Assembly (NCBI RefSeq): GCF_900105735.1
Contig: NZ_LT629793.1
Span: 124,001-188,000, forward strand
Reading direction: 5' to 3'
Source of the DNA: Pseudomonas yamanorum
GTDB lineage: Bacteria > Pseudomonadota > Gammaproteobacteria > Pseudomonadales > Pseudomonadaceae
Length of the DNA stretch: 64,000 bases
How positions within the stretch are numbered: the stretch's first letter is position 1; each line of letters begins with the position of its first letter. Below the pieces are notes generated by a model, which was not told the DNA's origin, did not search any database, and saw nothing but the letters and a program-made list of their open reading frames with translations. The position numbers and the translations under genes were made by a program. Positions 17,282 through 26,815 of this stretch are shown piece by piece.

Positions 17282-18892
17282 TCAGGCATCCTGCAGGATC
17301 AGATCCGCGCCCTTCTCCGCCACCATCAACACCGCCGCATGGGTATTGCCTGAGGTCACGTTGGGGAAAATCGATGCATCGACAATCCGCAGTCCTTGCA
17401 TGCCGTGCACCTTCAGGCGCTTGTCCACCACCGACACCTGCGGGTCCGAACCCATGGCGCACGAGCCGCACAGGTGATAGATCGAGCCGCTGTTCTCGCG
17501 GAAGTACTGCAACATTTGCTCGTTGGTTTCCACCGCCACACCTGGCAACACTTCAGCCACCGTCACGCCCTTGAGCGCCGGTGCCTGCATGATCTTGCGC
17601 ATCAGCCGGCTACCCTGGATCACCTCGTCGATGTCCTTCTGGGTACTCAGGTAGTTGGGGTCGATCAAGGCCGCATCCCGTGGGTTTTTCGAGGCGATGC
17701 GAATCGTCCCGCGGCTGGTGGGCCGGCACGGGTTGAAGCACAGCAGGAAGCCTGAATACGGCTCGGGCTTGAGGCTGGCCTTGTTGTTTTTCGGGATCTG
17801 GTACGACAGCGGGTTGAAGTACAGCTGCAGGTTCGGATGCGCCTGTTCAGCATTACCGCGAAAGAACCCGCCAGCCTGGTTGACGCTCATGGCCAGCGCG
17901 CCCTTGCGGGTCAGCAGGTATTTGAGGCCCAGTTTGAACTGGCCGAACAGCGAGCTGAGCTGGTCGTTCAAGGTCGGGATATTGGCCTTGTAGTAATAGC
18001 TGGCGCACAGATGGTCCTGCAGGTTCTGCCCCACCGCCGGCAGGTGCTTAACCAGCGGGATGTTGTGTTCGGCAAGCAGTTGCTTGTCCGCCACTCCCGA
18101 GAGTTGCAGGATCTTCGGCGTATCCACCGCACCGGCACACAGGATCACTTCCTTGCGCGCGGTAAAGGTCCGCACCACGCCGTGCTGGGTCACGCTGATG
18201 CCGGTGGCGCGCTGCTGGTCGTCGAACAGCACACGGTCTACCAGTGCATGCAATTCGACGGTCAGGTTCGGCCTACCCAACGCCGGATGCAGGTGCGCAA
18301 AGCTGCTGGAGCAGCGCTCGCCGTTGCGGGTGTTGACGTCGTAGAGGCCCGCGCCTTCGAAGTTCGGCCCGTTGAAGTCATCGCTCAGGCCATAGCCCAA
18401 TTGCTCGCAGCCCTTGAGGAACACGTCGCAGATGGCGTGGGTCTGGCCCTTCATCGGGGTGATGCTGATGGGGCCGCTGCTGCCGTGGTATTCAGTGTCG
18501 CCCAGAGGGTGGTTTTCGAGCTTGCGGAAGTACGGCAGCACGTCCTTGAAGCCCCAACCGTCGTTGCCATTGGCTGCCCAGTCATTGAAGTCATGGGCCT
18601 GGCCGCGCACGTAGATCATGGCGTTGATCGAGCCGGAACCGCCTTGCACTTTGCCCCGTGGGGCATAGATGGCGCGGTCGGCCAGCTGTTTTTGCGGCTG
18701 GCTGTAGTACATCCAGTTGAAGGTCGGGTTGTAGTACATCTTGGCGAAACCGACCGGAATCTTGAACCACCAGGAACTGTCCTTGCCGCCGGCCTCCAGC
18801 AGCAACACCGAATGCTCGCCCGAGGCGGAGAGTCGGTTGGCCAGGACGCAACCTGCGGCGCCGGCGCCGGCGATGATGTAGTCGTATGTCAT
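17282..18892 (-). CDS. GMC-family FAD-dependent oxidoreductase (choline/alcohol dehydrogenase-like)
   Basis: A 536-residue glucose-methanol-choline oxidoreductase. The N-terminal dinucleotide-binding motif GAGAAGCVLANRLSA binds FAD. The GMC signatures are PRGKVQGGSGSINAM and GAVDTPKILQLSG. The catalytic C-terminal pair is in YHLCGSCAMG and VTSGNTHAA. It oxidises an alcohol to an aldehyde or ketone. It is the last gene of a four-gene operon with an aldehyde dehydrogenase, an MFS carrier and an enolase-superfamily protein, so it probably acts on a polyol, aryl alcohol or sugar-derived substrate. No signal peptide is seen. Confidence 0.9.
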   Translation of the reverse strand: MTYDYIIAGAGAAGCVLANRLSASGEHSVLLLEAGGKDSSWWFKIPVGFAKMYYNPTFNWMYYSQPQKQLADRAIYAPRGKVQGGSGSINAMIYVRGQAHDFNDWAANGNDGWGFKDVLPYFRKLENHPLGDTEYHGSSGPISITPMKGQTHAICDVFLKGCEQLGYGLSDDFNGPNFEGAGLYDVNTRNGERCSSSFAHLHPALGRPNLTVELHALVDRVLFDDQQRATGISVTQHGVVRTFTARKEVILCAGAVDTPKILQLSGVADKQLLAEHNIPLVKHLPAVGQNLQDHLCASYYYKANIPTLNDQLSSLFGQFKLGLKYLLTRKGALAMSVNQAGGFFRGNAEQAHPNLQLYFNPLSYQIPKNNKASLKPEPYSGFLLCFNPCRPTSRGTIRIASKNPRDAALIDPNYLSTQKDIDEVIQGSRLMRKIMQAPALKGVTVAEVLPGVAVETNEQMLQYFRENSGSIYHLCGSCAMGSDPQVSVVDKRLKVHGMQGLRIVDASIFPNVTSGNTHAAVLMVAEKGADLILQDA

Positions 18893-18919
18893 TCACGGTT
18901 ACCGCATAAGTCGTTTTTT

Positions 18920-20137
18920 TTAGCCCTTGGCGGGCGAAGTGTCTTTCACATCAGCAGGCGTGGGCGCCATTTGCAGGTGCAGGCGTTCGCCGGTGTATGG
19001 CGTGTGCTTGCGCACCACGTCCATGTTCAGCTCCACCCCAAGGCCTGGCTCGGTGGACGGGATGATGTAGCCGTCCTCCCATTGCAACGGCTTGGTCAGC
19101 ACTTCGGCATGGAAGCCGCCCCAGGTCATGATGCTTTCCTGGATCAGAAAGTTCGGCGTGCACGTGGCCAACTGGAAACTCGCCGCCGCGCCAATCGGGC
19201 CGTTGTACAGATGCGGGGCGATCTGCGCGTAGTAGGCCTCGGCCATGCTTGCGATTTTCTTGGCTTCCAGCAGGCCGCCACAACGGGCCACGTTCATTTG
19301 CAGGATCGACGCACCGCCCGCCTGCAGGAGCTTGAAGAACTCGTACTTGGTGGTCAGCCGCTCTCCGGTGGCGATGGGGATGCTGGTCTTGGCCGCGACC
19401 TGGGCCATGGCCTCTTCCTGGCCCGGTGGCACCGGCTCTTCGAACCACAGCGGGTCGTATTTCTCCAGACGCTTGGCCAGGCGGATCGCCGACGACGGCA
19501 CCATCTGCCCGTGGGTGCCAAACAGCAAGTCGCACTTGTCCCCCACCGCTTCGCGGATCTTGCGGCAGAAGGTTTCGCAGCGCTCCAGCACTTCCAGGGA
19601 AATCTGGTGGCCGGAGTACGCGGTGTAAGGCCCGGCCGGGTCGAACTTCACGGCGGTAAAGCCTTTGTTCATGTTCTCGACGGCGCACTCGGCAGCCAGG
19701 TCCGGGTCGTCGTAGTCGTACTCGCCCTGGCTGTTGACCGGGTACAGGTAGGTGTAGGAACGCAGGCGCTCGTTGACCTTGCCCCCCAGCAACTCGTAGA
19801 CCGGCTTGTTAGCGGCCTTGCCGATGATGTCCCAGCAGGCCATTTCCAGGCCGCTGACCACGCCCATCATGGTCAGGTCGGGGCGCTGGGTGAACCCGCT
19901 GGAATACGCCTGGCGGAAAAAACGCTCGATGTGGTGCGGGTCGTGGTTGAGCAGGTAGCGCTCAAACACATCCTCAATGATCGGCAGCATCGCCTTGGGC
20001 CCGAAAGTGGCGGCGTAGATCTCGCCCGCGCCTTCAATGCCGCAGTCGGTTTTCAGTTTGACGAACAGCCAGTACATCCCACCGATGTGCGGTGGCGGTA
20101 CGGCAACAATATGGGTTTCAAGGGCGACGATTTTCAT
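18920..20137 (-). CDS. Enolase-superfamily acid-sugar dehydratase-like protein with a missing metal ligand
   Basis: A 405-residue mandelate racemase/muconate lactonizing family protein that reads like D-galactonate dehydratase (DgoD). Barrel motifs in order are VKFDP, LFGTHGQM, WFEEPVPP (Glu233), ATGERL (Glu259) and APHLYNGPIG (His309). Spacing to DgoD (183-209-235-285) is exact, and it places Gly207 where DgoD has its first Mg-binding Asp; the catalytic His is kept (His209). So one of three metal ligands is absent. The ATG at 20137 has AGG eight bases upstream and lies one base after the MFS stop. A dehydratase role is inferred, and the metal site makes it uncertain. Confidence 0.8.
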   Translation of the reverse strand: MKIVALETHIVAVPPPHIGGMYWLFVKLKTDCGIEGAGEIYAATFGPKAMLPIIEDVFERYLLNHDPHHIERFFRQAYSSGFTQRPDLTMMGVVSGLEMACWDIIGKAANKPVYELLGGKVNERLRSYTYLYPVNSQGEYDYDDPDLAAECAVENMNKGFTAVKFDPAGPYTAYSGHQISLEVLERCETFCRKIREAVGDKCDLLFGTHGQMVPSSAIRLAKRLEKYDPLWFEEPVPPGQEEAMAQVAAKTSIPIATGERLTTKYEFFKLLQAGGASILQMNVARCGGLLEAKKIASMAEAYYAQIAPHLYNGPIGAAASFQLATCTPNFLIQESIMTWGGFHAEVLTKPLQWEDGYIIPSTEPGLGVELNMDVVRKHTPYTGERLHLQMAPTPADVKDTSPAKG

Positions 20138-20138
20138 C

Positions 20139-21449
20139 TCAGGCACCTGTCTGGTTGAATTTTTTACGATTGATTCGAGCGCGCAGGGTCAGGGCCGCGA
20201 GGGTCCCGAGCACGCCGATGAAGGCGATGTAGCCGAAGTACAGGTTGTAGCCGACCTGCCCCGGGTAGGTGTCGGTGAGGTAGCCATTGATCAGCGGAAT
20301 AAAGGTGTCCGGCAGGTAACCCACCACCGAGACGATACCGATGGCCAACCCGGTGATGCGCAGCGGGATGTTGCAACTGTCGAGGATCGCCCAGTACAGG
20401 CCGCGAATCGCGTAGGTCATCAGCCCGATAAAGATCACCGTGCCGATCAGCAAGCCGAGGCTGCCAATGGCCGGGAACACGATCAGGCCGACCATCGCCA
20501 GGGTCACCAGCACCAGCGCGACGATCAGCACCGAGATGTTCGAAAACTTGTCCCCCAGCCAGCCGCCGCCGATCCCGCCGATAGGTCGCATCCACAGTTT
20601 GATGGTGGTGATGGTGCCGGCCATCACGGCGGTCAGGCCGCTGCCTTGCAGGTAGTCGGAGAAACTGTAGGTGGCCCAGAACATGTGATAACCGCAGAAC
20701 ACGATGGCGGTCACCAGCCACAGCTCGGGGATTTTCACCAGGGTGGTGAGGTCGGCGACCAGGTTGAACTTACCCTTCTCCACCGCGGCGGTTTCGGCCA
20801 TGGATTTAGGGTCCTTGAGCAGCACCAGCACACAACCGATGGCGATGCACACGAACGAATACAGGTACACCACATGCTTGAAGCCTTCGGCGGCCGTCTG
20901 GCTGCGGGTCTCGGTGGCATAGGCAAACAGCCCCAGGGCCACGGTTGCCAGCAAGGCTTCCACCAAACCACGGCCACCGTCGAGGATGCCGAAGAAACGG
21001 CCCTGCTCACTGTGATGGGCGATCATCTTCACCCGCTTGAGCACCGAAGCCCAAAAGGTCAGGCCGGTGGTCAGGCCCCAGCAGCCGAAGATGATCATCA
21101 ACCCAGTCATCGACGGTACGGTGGAGTACCAGATGCCCAGGGCCCCGGTGGCCACCAGCGAAAAGAAGATCAGGAAGCGTGGCGGCAGGCGATCGGCCAA
21201 CCAGCCGCTGGGCAGGTAACTGAGCAGGAAGATCGTACCGAGCATCGAATACAGATAACCCAGCTGGCTGTGGTTGATCTGGAACACCTCGAGCATGGTG
21301 GTCTGGTAGACCTGGCGCAGGTAGAGGATCGGGTAGATCGCCCCGGCGGCCAGTACCAGCAACATCAATTGGAAGTAGCGACTGGCTTTGTCGCTTTTGG
21401 CCGCGGACACGGCATCGAAACCCTGGGCAACGGGTGCAGGCTTGGACAT
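20139..21449 (-). CDS. MFS transporter
   Basis: A 436-residue major facilitator protein with about 12 hydrophobic segments (SRYFQLMLLVLAAGAIYPIL, LGTIFLLSYLPSGWLADRL, GLMTYAIRGLYWAILDSCNI). The motif SGWLADRLPPR is the loop 2-3 signature. The start at MSKPAPVAQG is chosen because GAGG lies eight bases before it. It lies second in the four-gene operon, one base before the enolase-superfamily gene, so it most likely imports that pathway's substrate. It is not of the same subfamily as the MFS genes at 1943 and 29320. Confidence 0.85.
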   Translation of the reverse strand: MSKPAPVAQGFDAVSAAKSDKASRYFQLMLLVLAAGAIYPILYLRQVYQTTMLEVFQINHSQLGYLYSMLGTIFLLSYLPSGWLADRLPPRFLIFFSLVATGALGIWYSTVPSMTGLMIIFGCWGLTTGLTFWASVLKRVKMIAHHSEQGRFFGILDGGRGLVEALLATVALGLFAYATETRSQTAAEGFKHVVYLYSFVCIAIGCVLVLLKDPKSMAETAAVEKGKFNLVADLTTLVKIPELWLVTAIVFCGYHMFWATYSFSDYLQGSGLTAVMAGTITTIKLWMRPIGGIGGGWLGDKFSNISVLIVALVLVTLAMVGLIVFPAIGSLGLLIGTVIFIGLMTYAIRGLYWAILDSCNIPLRITGLAIGIVSVVGYLPDTFIPLINGYLTDTYPGQVGYNLYFGYIAFIGVLGTLAALTLRARINRKKFNQTGA

Positions 21450-21525
21450 CTTGTAGACCTCGGGCACCCACTGTGCAGGTGCCCCGATAATTGTTTTTAT
21501 TGAGGTAAAGCCGGTGGTCGGTGAA

Positions 21526-22950
21526 TCAGTACTTCATGACCACCAAACGGGTCTGGGTGAACTCAAGCATCCCGTGCTTGCCGTCATCACCGCCCAGCCC
21601 TGAGCGTTTCCAACCGGCGTGGAAGCCCTGGTAAGGGTCGGCCGGGGTGCGATTGACGTACAACTCGCCGGCCTCAATGGCGTTGGCGACTTTCATGGCC
21701 GTGCGGTAGTTCTCGGTGTAGAGCACCGACGACAGGCCGAACTGGTGGTCGTTGGCCATGGCCAGCGCTTCGTCGATGTCGCGGTACTTGAGCACCGGCA
21801 GCACCGGGCCGAAGATTTCTTCCTGGATGATTTCCATGTCCTGGCGGCAGCCGCTGAGCAGCGTCGGCGGGTAGAAATGGCCCGGGCCTTCGGGGAGTAC
21901 GCCGCCTGCTTCCAGTACAGCACCGTCGGCGATGGCGCGCTGGACCATGGCATGAATATTCTGCTGCGAACTGGCGTTGACCAGCGGGCCCATCAGGCCT
22001 GCGTCCGTGGCACGGTCACCGAATTTGACGGCACTGATCTTGGTCTTGAGCAGAGCCAGGAATTGGTCGTAGACGCTTTCCTGCACGTACACCCGCTCGA
22101 CCGCCGTGCACAACTGGCCGCAGTGGGTGGTCTTGGACGCGATGATTGCGCTGGCGGCCTGTTCAAGGTCGGCGTCGGCTTCGATGATCGCCGGGGTCTT
22201 GCCGCCCAGCTCCAGGGACGGCTTGGCGATGTTGGCCTTGCAGTAGTCGAGGACGATGCGCCCGGCGTTGACGCTGCCGGTCAGGGTAATCAGGCCCACG
22301 GCCTTGTGGGTGCACAGGGCGGCGGCGGTGGCGTGGTCCATGGTCAGGATATTGATCACACCGGCCGGCATGCCCGACTGCTCGACCGCACGGGCGATTT
22401 CAAAGGCGGACAACGGCGTGTTGTTGCTTGGGCGCACCACCACGGTGTTGCCGGCAATCAGCGCCGGGGCGATTTTGCGCAGCAGGGTGTAGACCGGGTA
22501 GTTGAACGGAATCAGGCAAGCCACCACGCCAATGGGCTCGCGCTGCAGGAACAGGTTTTCGTCCGGGGTGTCGCTGGGGATGATTTCGCCTTCAATGCGG
22601 CGCGCCCATTCAGCGTGGTAGCGGGTGATCTGGGCGGCGTAGCGGGCTTCGTTGCTGGCGTCGTCGAGGCTTTTGCCGGATTCGCTGGCAAGCGCCTTGC
22701 CTATGCTTTCAGCGCAGGTTTCGAGGGCGTCGGCGAACGCCCGCAGGTGTTCGGCGCGCTGGATGCTGGTGAGTTTGCCCCAGGTCTTTTGCGCGGTAGC
22801 GGCGGCCTCGACAGCAGCAGTGGCCTCATCAGGTGTGGCGGCGGAGACCAGGCCGACCTGAGCCTCGGTCGCGGGGTTGTAGACCGCGATCTGGGCGGTG
22901 CTGGCAGGTTCGGCGAAGTGGCCGTTGAAAAAGTTGCGCTCGATTTGCAT
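21526..22950 (-). CDS. Aldehyde dehydrogenase, AldA-like
   Basis: A 474-residue NAD-dependent aldehyde dehydrogenase. It shows LIPFNYPVYTLLRKIAP, RPSNNTPLS, LTGSVNAG, the base Glu in LELGGKTP and the catalytic Cys in CGQLCTAVERVYV. It resembles lactaldehyde/glycolaldehyde dehydrogenases. It is the first gene of the operon running to 17282 and could oxidise the aldehyde made by the GMC enzyme. The start at MQIERNFFNG follows a leader with a perfect AANAANAA motif. No regulator gene is adjacent. Confidence 0.9.
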   Translation of the reverse strand: MQIERNFFNGHFAEPASTAQIAVYNPATEAQVGLVSAATPDEATAAVEAAATAQKTWGKLTSIQRAEHLRAFADALETCAESIGKALASESGKSLDDASNEARYAAQITRYHAEWARRIEGEIIPSDTPDENLFLQREPIGVVACLIPFNYPVYTLLRKIAPALIAGNTVVVRPSNNTPLSAFEIARAVEQSGMPAGVINILTMDHATAAALCTHKAVGLITLTGSVNAGRIVLDYCKANIAKPSLELGGKTPAIIEADADLEQAASAIIASKTTHCGQLCTAVERVYVQESVYDQFLALLKTKISAVKFGDRATDAGLMGPLVNASSQQNIHAMVQRAIADGAVLEAGGVLPEGPGHFYPPTLLSGCRQDMEIIQEEIFGPVLPVLKYRDIDEALAMANDHQFGLSSVLYTENYRTAMKVANAIEAGELYVNRTPADPYQGFHAGWKRSGLGGDDGKHGMLEFTQTRLVVMKY

Positions 22951-22969
22951 GTGGTTTTTTGCCCAATCG

Positions 22970-22977
22970 TTGTTGTT
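22970..22977 (-). promoter_or_regulatory. Catabolite-activity (Hfq/Crc) motif before the aldehyde dehydrogenase operon
   Basis: On the minus strand the leader reads AACAACAA, an exact AANAANAA match ending 20 bases before the ATG at 22950. Position and sequence equal those before the rhamnose operon, so the operon is probably under carbon catabolite repression. Confidence 0.5.
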
Positions 22978-23158
22978 TTGCGAGTGACTTGCAGTTTTGT
23001 CATTGGGCGGGGGTTGGACAAATGATTTATTGACGGGGGTAACGTGCAAAAAACGCAGGTTAGTGGCTGATCCGTATTAATGACCCGGGTCTGAGTCTGT
23101 ATTGTTCTGCCCATACTTCCTACAGTGCCGCCCACTTGGAACCGTGGGAGGACTAAGC

Positions 23159-24585
<1,427 letters not shown>

Positions 24586-24586
<1 letters not shown>

Positions 24587-24807
24587 TGTGGGAGATAGCG
24601 CTGAACCTGGCGGCGGTGATTGGCCTGTATGGCGCGGTGGAGTATTGCTTGCGGGGCCAGTCGAAGGAGAGCCTGGATGAGGCCAGCCTGATGCCGTTTG
24701 CCGATGACCCGGAGGTGGCGCGGCGGGTGGAGTTGGCCACGGGCAAGCGGGTCAACGCGGTGGCGCCGGAAGCAGCAAAACCCGGCTGGGGCAATGTAGA
24801 TATCTGA
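24586..24807 (+). CDS. Small CcoQ-like membrane protein partnered with orphan CcoN
   Basis: A 73-residue protein with one N-terminal membrane helix (EIALNLAAVIGLYGAVEYCL) and a hydrophilic tail (PFADDPEVARRVELATGK, then PGWGNVDI). Its ATG shares one base with the ccoN stop (TGATG), so it is translated with ccoN. Position and topology match CcoQ, which stabilises cbb3 assembly, but the tail is longer than usual. Assignment is from context more than sequence. Confidence 0.65.
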
Positions 24808-24824
24808 TAAAGGAATGCGGTCAG

Positions 24825-24911
24825 TGTGTGAGCTGGCTTGCCTGCGATGGCATCACCGTGGTGTTTCTGAAGCACCGAGTTGCCTGCATCGCCGGCAAGC
24901 CAGCTCCTACA
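24825..24911. repeat. REPIN-type hairpin repeat, copy 2
   Basis: The same doublet as 10127-10213, with a few changes (TGTGTGAGCTGGCTTGCCTG at the left, CTCCTACA at the right). It sits between ccoN/ccoQ and the convergent unknown gene that stops at 24913, and probably serves both as a transcription end. Confidence 0.85.
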
Positions 24912-24912
24912 A

Positions 24913-25407
24913 TCATCCGCGTTCGCGGGGAATCAGGCTCTGCAACTGCAAGGCCAGGAAGTTGGCATCGAAACCGAAGGTGTCCGGATCTTTCAGGCCG
25001 TTGGTTTTCTTCCACAACCAATCGTTTTTCCCCGGCAGCAGCACCAGGGAAATACTGCCGTAGCGGGCGGCGGTCAAGCCCATCACCGACAACGAAATCA
25101 ACCCACCGGCGCCCATCACATCCGGCACGAACTCCACCGGTTTGCCGGCGATATGGATGGTCAGTTTCTCGGTCTTGAAGGTGGAGGTCTCCACCGGCAC
25201 GCTAGGGCCGGAAGCCACGTACGCCTCGCGCTGCACTTCCAGCAAGCCGACGGTCTTCACCGGTTCCAGCCACTGCTCGATCTGGTCGAACAAGTCGACG
25301 ATCTTCTGCGCCCAATGGGCCGACTGCACTTCGAACTGCTGCTTCTTGTGGGCTTCGCTGTCGGCGTAATGACGCAGCATCTCGCCCAGTTGTTGTACAT
25401 CGTCCAT
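24913..25407 (-). CDS. Hypothetical protein, 164 residues
   Basis: I do not recognise a family. The N-terminal half is hydrophilic and probably helical (MDDVQQLGEMLRHYADSEAH, then FEVQSAHWAQKIVDLFDQIE). The C-terminal half looks like beta strands (KTEKLTIHIAGKPVEFVPDV, then ISLSVMGLTAARYGSISLVL). There is no signal peptide or membrane helix. The start at 25407 has AAGGAA 8-13 bases upstream; an in-frame ATG eight codons earlier is less well supported. It is divergent from the racemase gene. Confidence 0.7.
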   Translation of the reverse strand: MDDVQQLGEMLRHYADSEAHKKQQFEVQSAHWAQKIVDLFDQIEQWLEPVKTVGLLEVQREAYVASGPSVPVETSTFKTEKLTIHIAGKPVEFVPDVMGAGGLISLSVMGLTAARYGSISLVLLPGKNDWLWKKTNGLKDPDTFGFDANFLALQLQSLIPRERG

Positions 25408-25533
25408 TGCCGTGTTCCTTGGGTGACCCATGTTGCGAACCTTGATCATGGCAGATGCCGCACGCTGGCGTATGACTAAAGCGCGTCGCTTGGGTAATGT
25501 GGTGCCCTCGCCCGTCCAATTCAGGAGCATCGC

Positions 25534-26229
25534 ATGCGCACCATCGGCCTTATCGGCGGCATGAGCTGGGAGTCCAGCGCCGAGTATTACCGCATCATCA
25601 ACCAAAGTGCGCGCGACCAGCTCGGCCCCCTGCGTTCGGCACAACTGTTGATGTACAGCGTCGACTTCGGCCCGGTGGAGCAGGCCCAGCACGCCGGGCG
25701 CTGGGATGACGCCGCACTGATCCTCGAAGACGCAGCCCGCCGCCTGCAAGCCGGTGGCGCCGAATGCATCGTGCTGTGTACCAACACCATGCACCTGGTG
25801 GCGCCGCGCATTGAAGCGGCAGTGTCGATACCGTTTCTGCATATTGCAGACGCCGCCGGCGCAGCGGCCGTGGATGCCGGCACTCTGACGGTGGGCCTGC
25901 TGGGCACCGCATTTACCATGGAGCAGGAGTTTCTCAAGTCGCGTTTGGCCGCCCAAGGGCTGACCGTGCTGGTGCCGGACGCGGAAGAGCGCCAGGCCGT
26001 GCACCGGATCATCTATGAGGAATTGTGTGTCGGGGTGATCAGCGACGCATCGCGTGAGGTGTACCAACGGGTGATCGAGTCCCTGGCGGCGCGTGGCGCC
26101 CAGGCCATCATCCTTGGCTGCACGGAAATCAGTCTGTTGATCAAGCCGCAGCACAGCGACCTGCCACTGCTGGACACCACCGAGCTGCATGCGCAGGCTG
26201 CGGTGGCGTTTGCCTTGCAGGACGACTAG
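25534..26229 (+). CDS. Aspartate/glutamate racemase family protein (YgeA-like)
   Basis: A 231-residue cofactor-independent amino-acid racemase. The opening GLIGGMSWESSAEYYRIIN is typical of aspartate racemases. Both catalytic cysteines are present, in IVLCTNTMH near residue 83 and ILGCTEISLL near 197. It interconverts D- and L-isomers of aspartate, glutamate or another amino acid. Its 3' end overlaps the convergent acetyltransferase gene by four bases. Confidence 0.88.
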   Translation: MRTIGLIGGMSWESSAEYYRIINQSARDQLGPLRSAQLLMYSVDFGPVEQAQHAGRWDDAALILEDAARRLQAGGAECIVLCTNTMHLVAPRIEAAVSIPFLHIADAAGAAAVDAGTLTVGLLGTAFTMEQEFLKSRLAAQGLTVLVPDAEERQAVHRIIYEELCVGVISDASREVYQRVIESLAARGAQAIILGCTEISLLIKPQHSDLPLLDTTELHAQAAVAFALQDD

Positions 26230-26738
26230 GCAGGCTTGCGGATGCGCGCCATGGTCAGGGTGTCGACGAATGCGCCGTCACGCACGGCGTAATCGCGCAG
26301 CAGGCCTTCGGTCTCGAAGCCGAACTTGTGGTACAGGCGGTGGGCGGCTTCGTTGTCGGCGTACACCGTCAGTTCCACCCGGTGCAGGTTCATCCAGTTA
26401 TCCGCCACCTCCAGCGCCGCACTCAGCAGCCGGGAGCCCACGCCCTTGCCCTGCCAGGCGGTGGCCACGCCCATGCCGAATGAACCGACATGGCTGCGGC
26501 GCACACGGGAATATTGCTCAAGCCCCAGGTTGCCAATCACTTCACCCGCATGCACGGCCACCAGTTGTAGCCGCCGTTCATCCCCGGGTGCCAGGCGTGC
26601 GCGCCAGGCCTCGATCGACTGGAAAGGCATTTGCAGCACCTGACGGCAGACAGCCGGGTCGTTGTAGAGCGCAGCGACGCCGTCAAGGTGGGCCTCGGTG
26701 AAGCGCGTGATCACGATTTTGGGTTCAGGTGTGTGCAT
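26226..26738 (-). CDS. GNAT N-acetyltransferase, YhhY/AaaT-like
   Basis: A 170-residue acetyltransferase. The acetyl-CoA loop is visible as WQGKGVGSRLLSAAL near residue 95, followed by HRVELTVYADNEAAHRLYHK. It resembles E. coli YhhY (AaaT), which acetylates the amino group of some amino acids, through RRSHVGSFGMGV and the end FVDTLTMARI. The true acceptor is not known. It overlaps the end of the racemase gene on the other strand. Confidence 0.85.
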   Translation of the reverse strand: MHTPEPKIVITRFTEAHLDGVAALYNDPAVCRQVLQMPFQSIEAWRARLAPGDERRLQLVAVHAGEVIGNLGLEQYSRVRRSHVGSFGMGVATAWQGKGVGSRLLSAALEVADNWMNLHRVELTVYADNEAAHRLYHKFGFETEGLLRDYAVRDGAFVDTLTMARIRKPA

Positions 26739-26815
26739 GGTGTTTCATCCTTTGAAAACACATGGCGGGCCAGTGTAGGCGGCAAAGCCTCAGGATGGCG
26801 AGCCCAGCACCGCAA

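Noticed and set aside
17837..20158. A 773-codon open frame on the + strand and several other long antisense frames (for example 1152-1946, 5264-6745, 23171-24454).
   Set aside because: They lie opposite well-supported genes and have low-complexity, Arg/Gln/His-rich translations typical of the reverse strand of GC-rich coding DNA.
23067..23080. Possible ANR site (CTGAT-N4-ATTAA) upstream of ccoN.
   Set aside because: Two mismatches to TTGAT-N4-ATCAA in an AT-rich leader; not strong enough to list.
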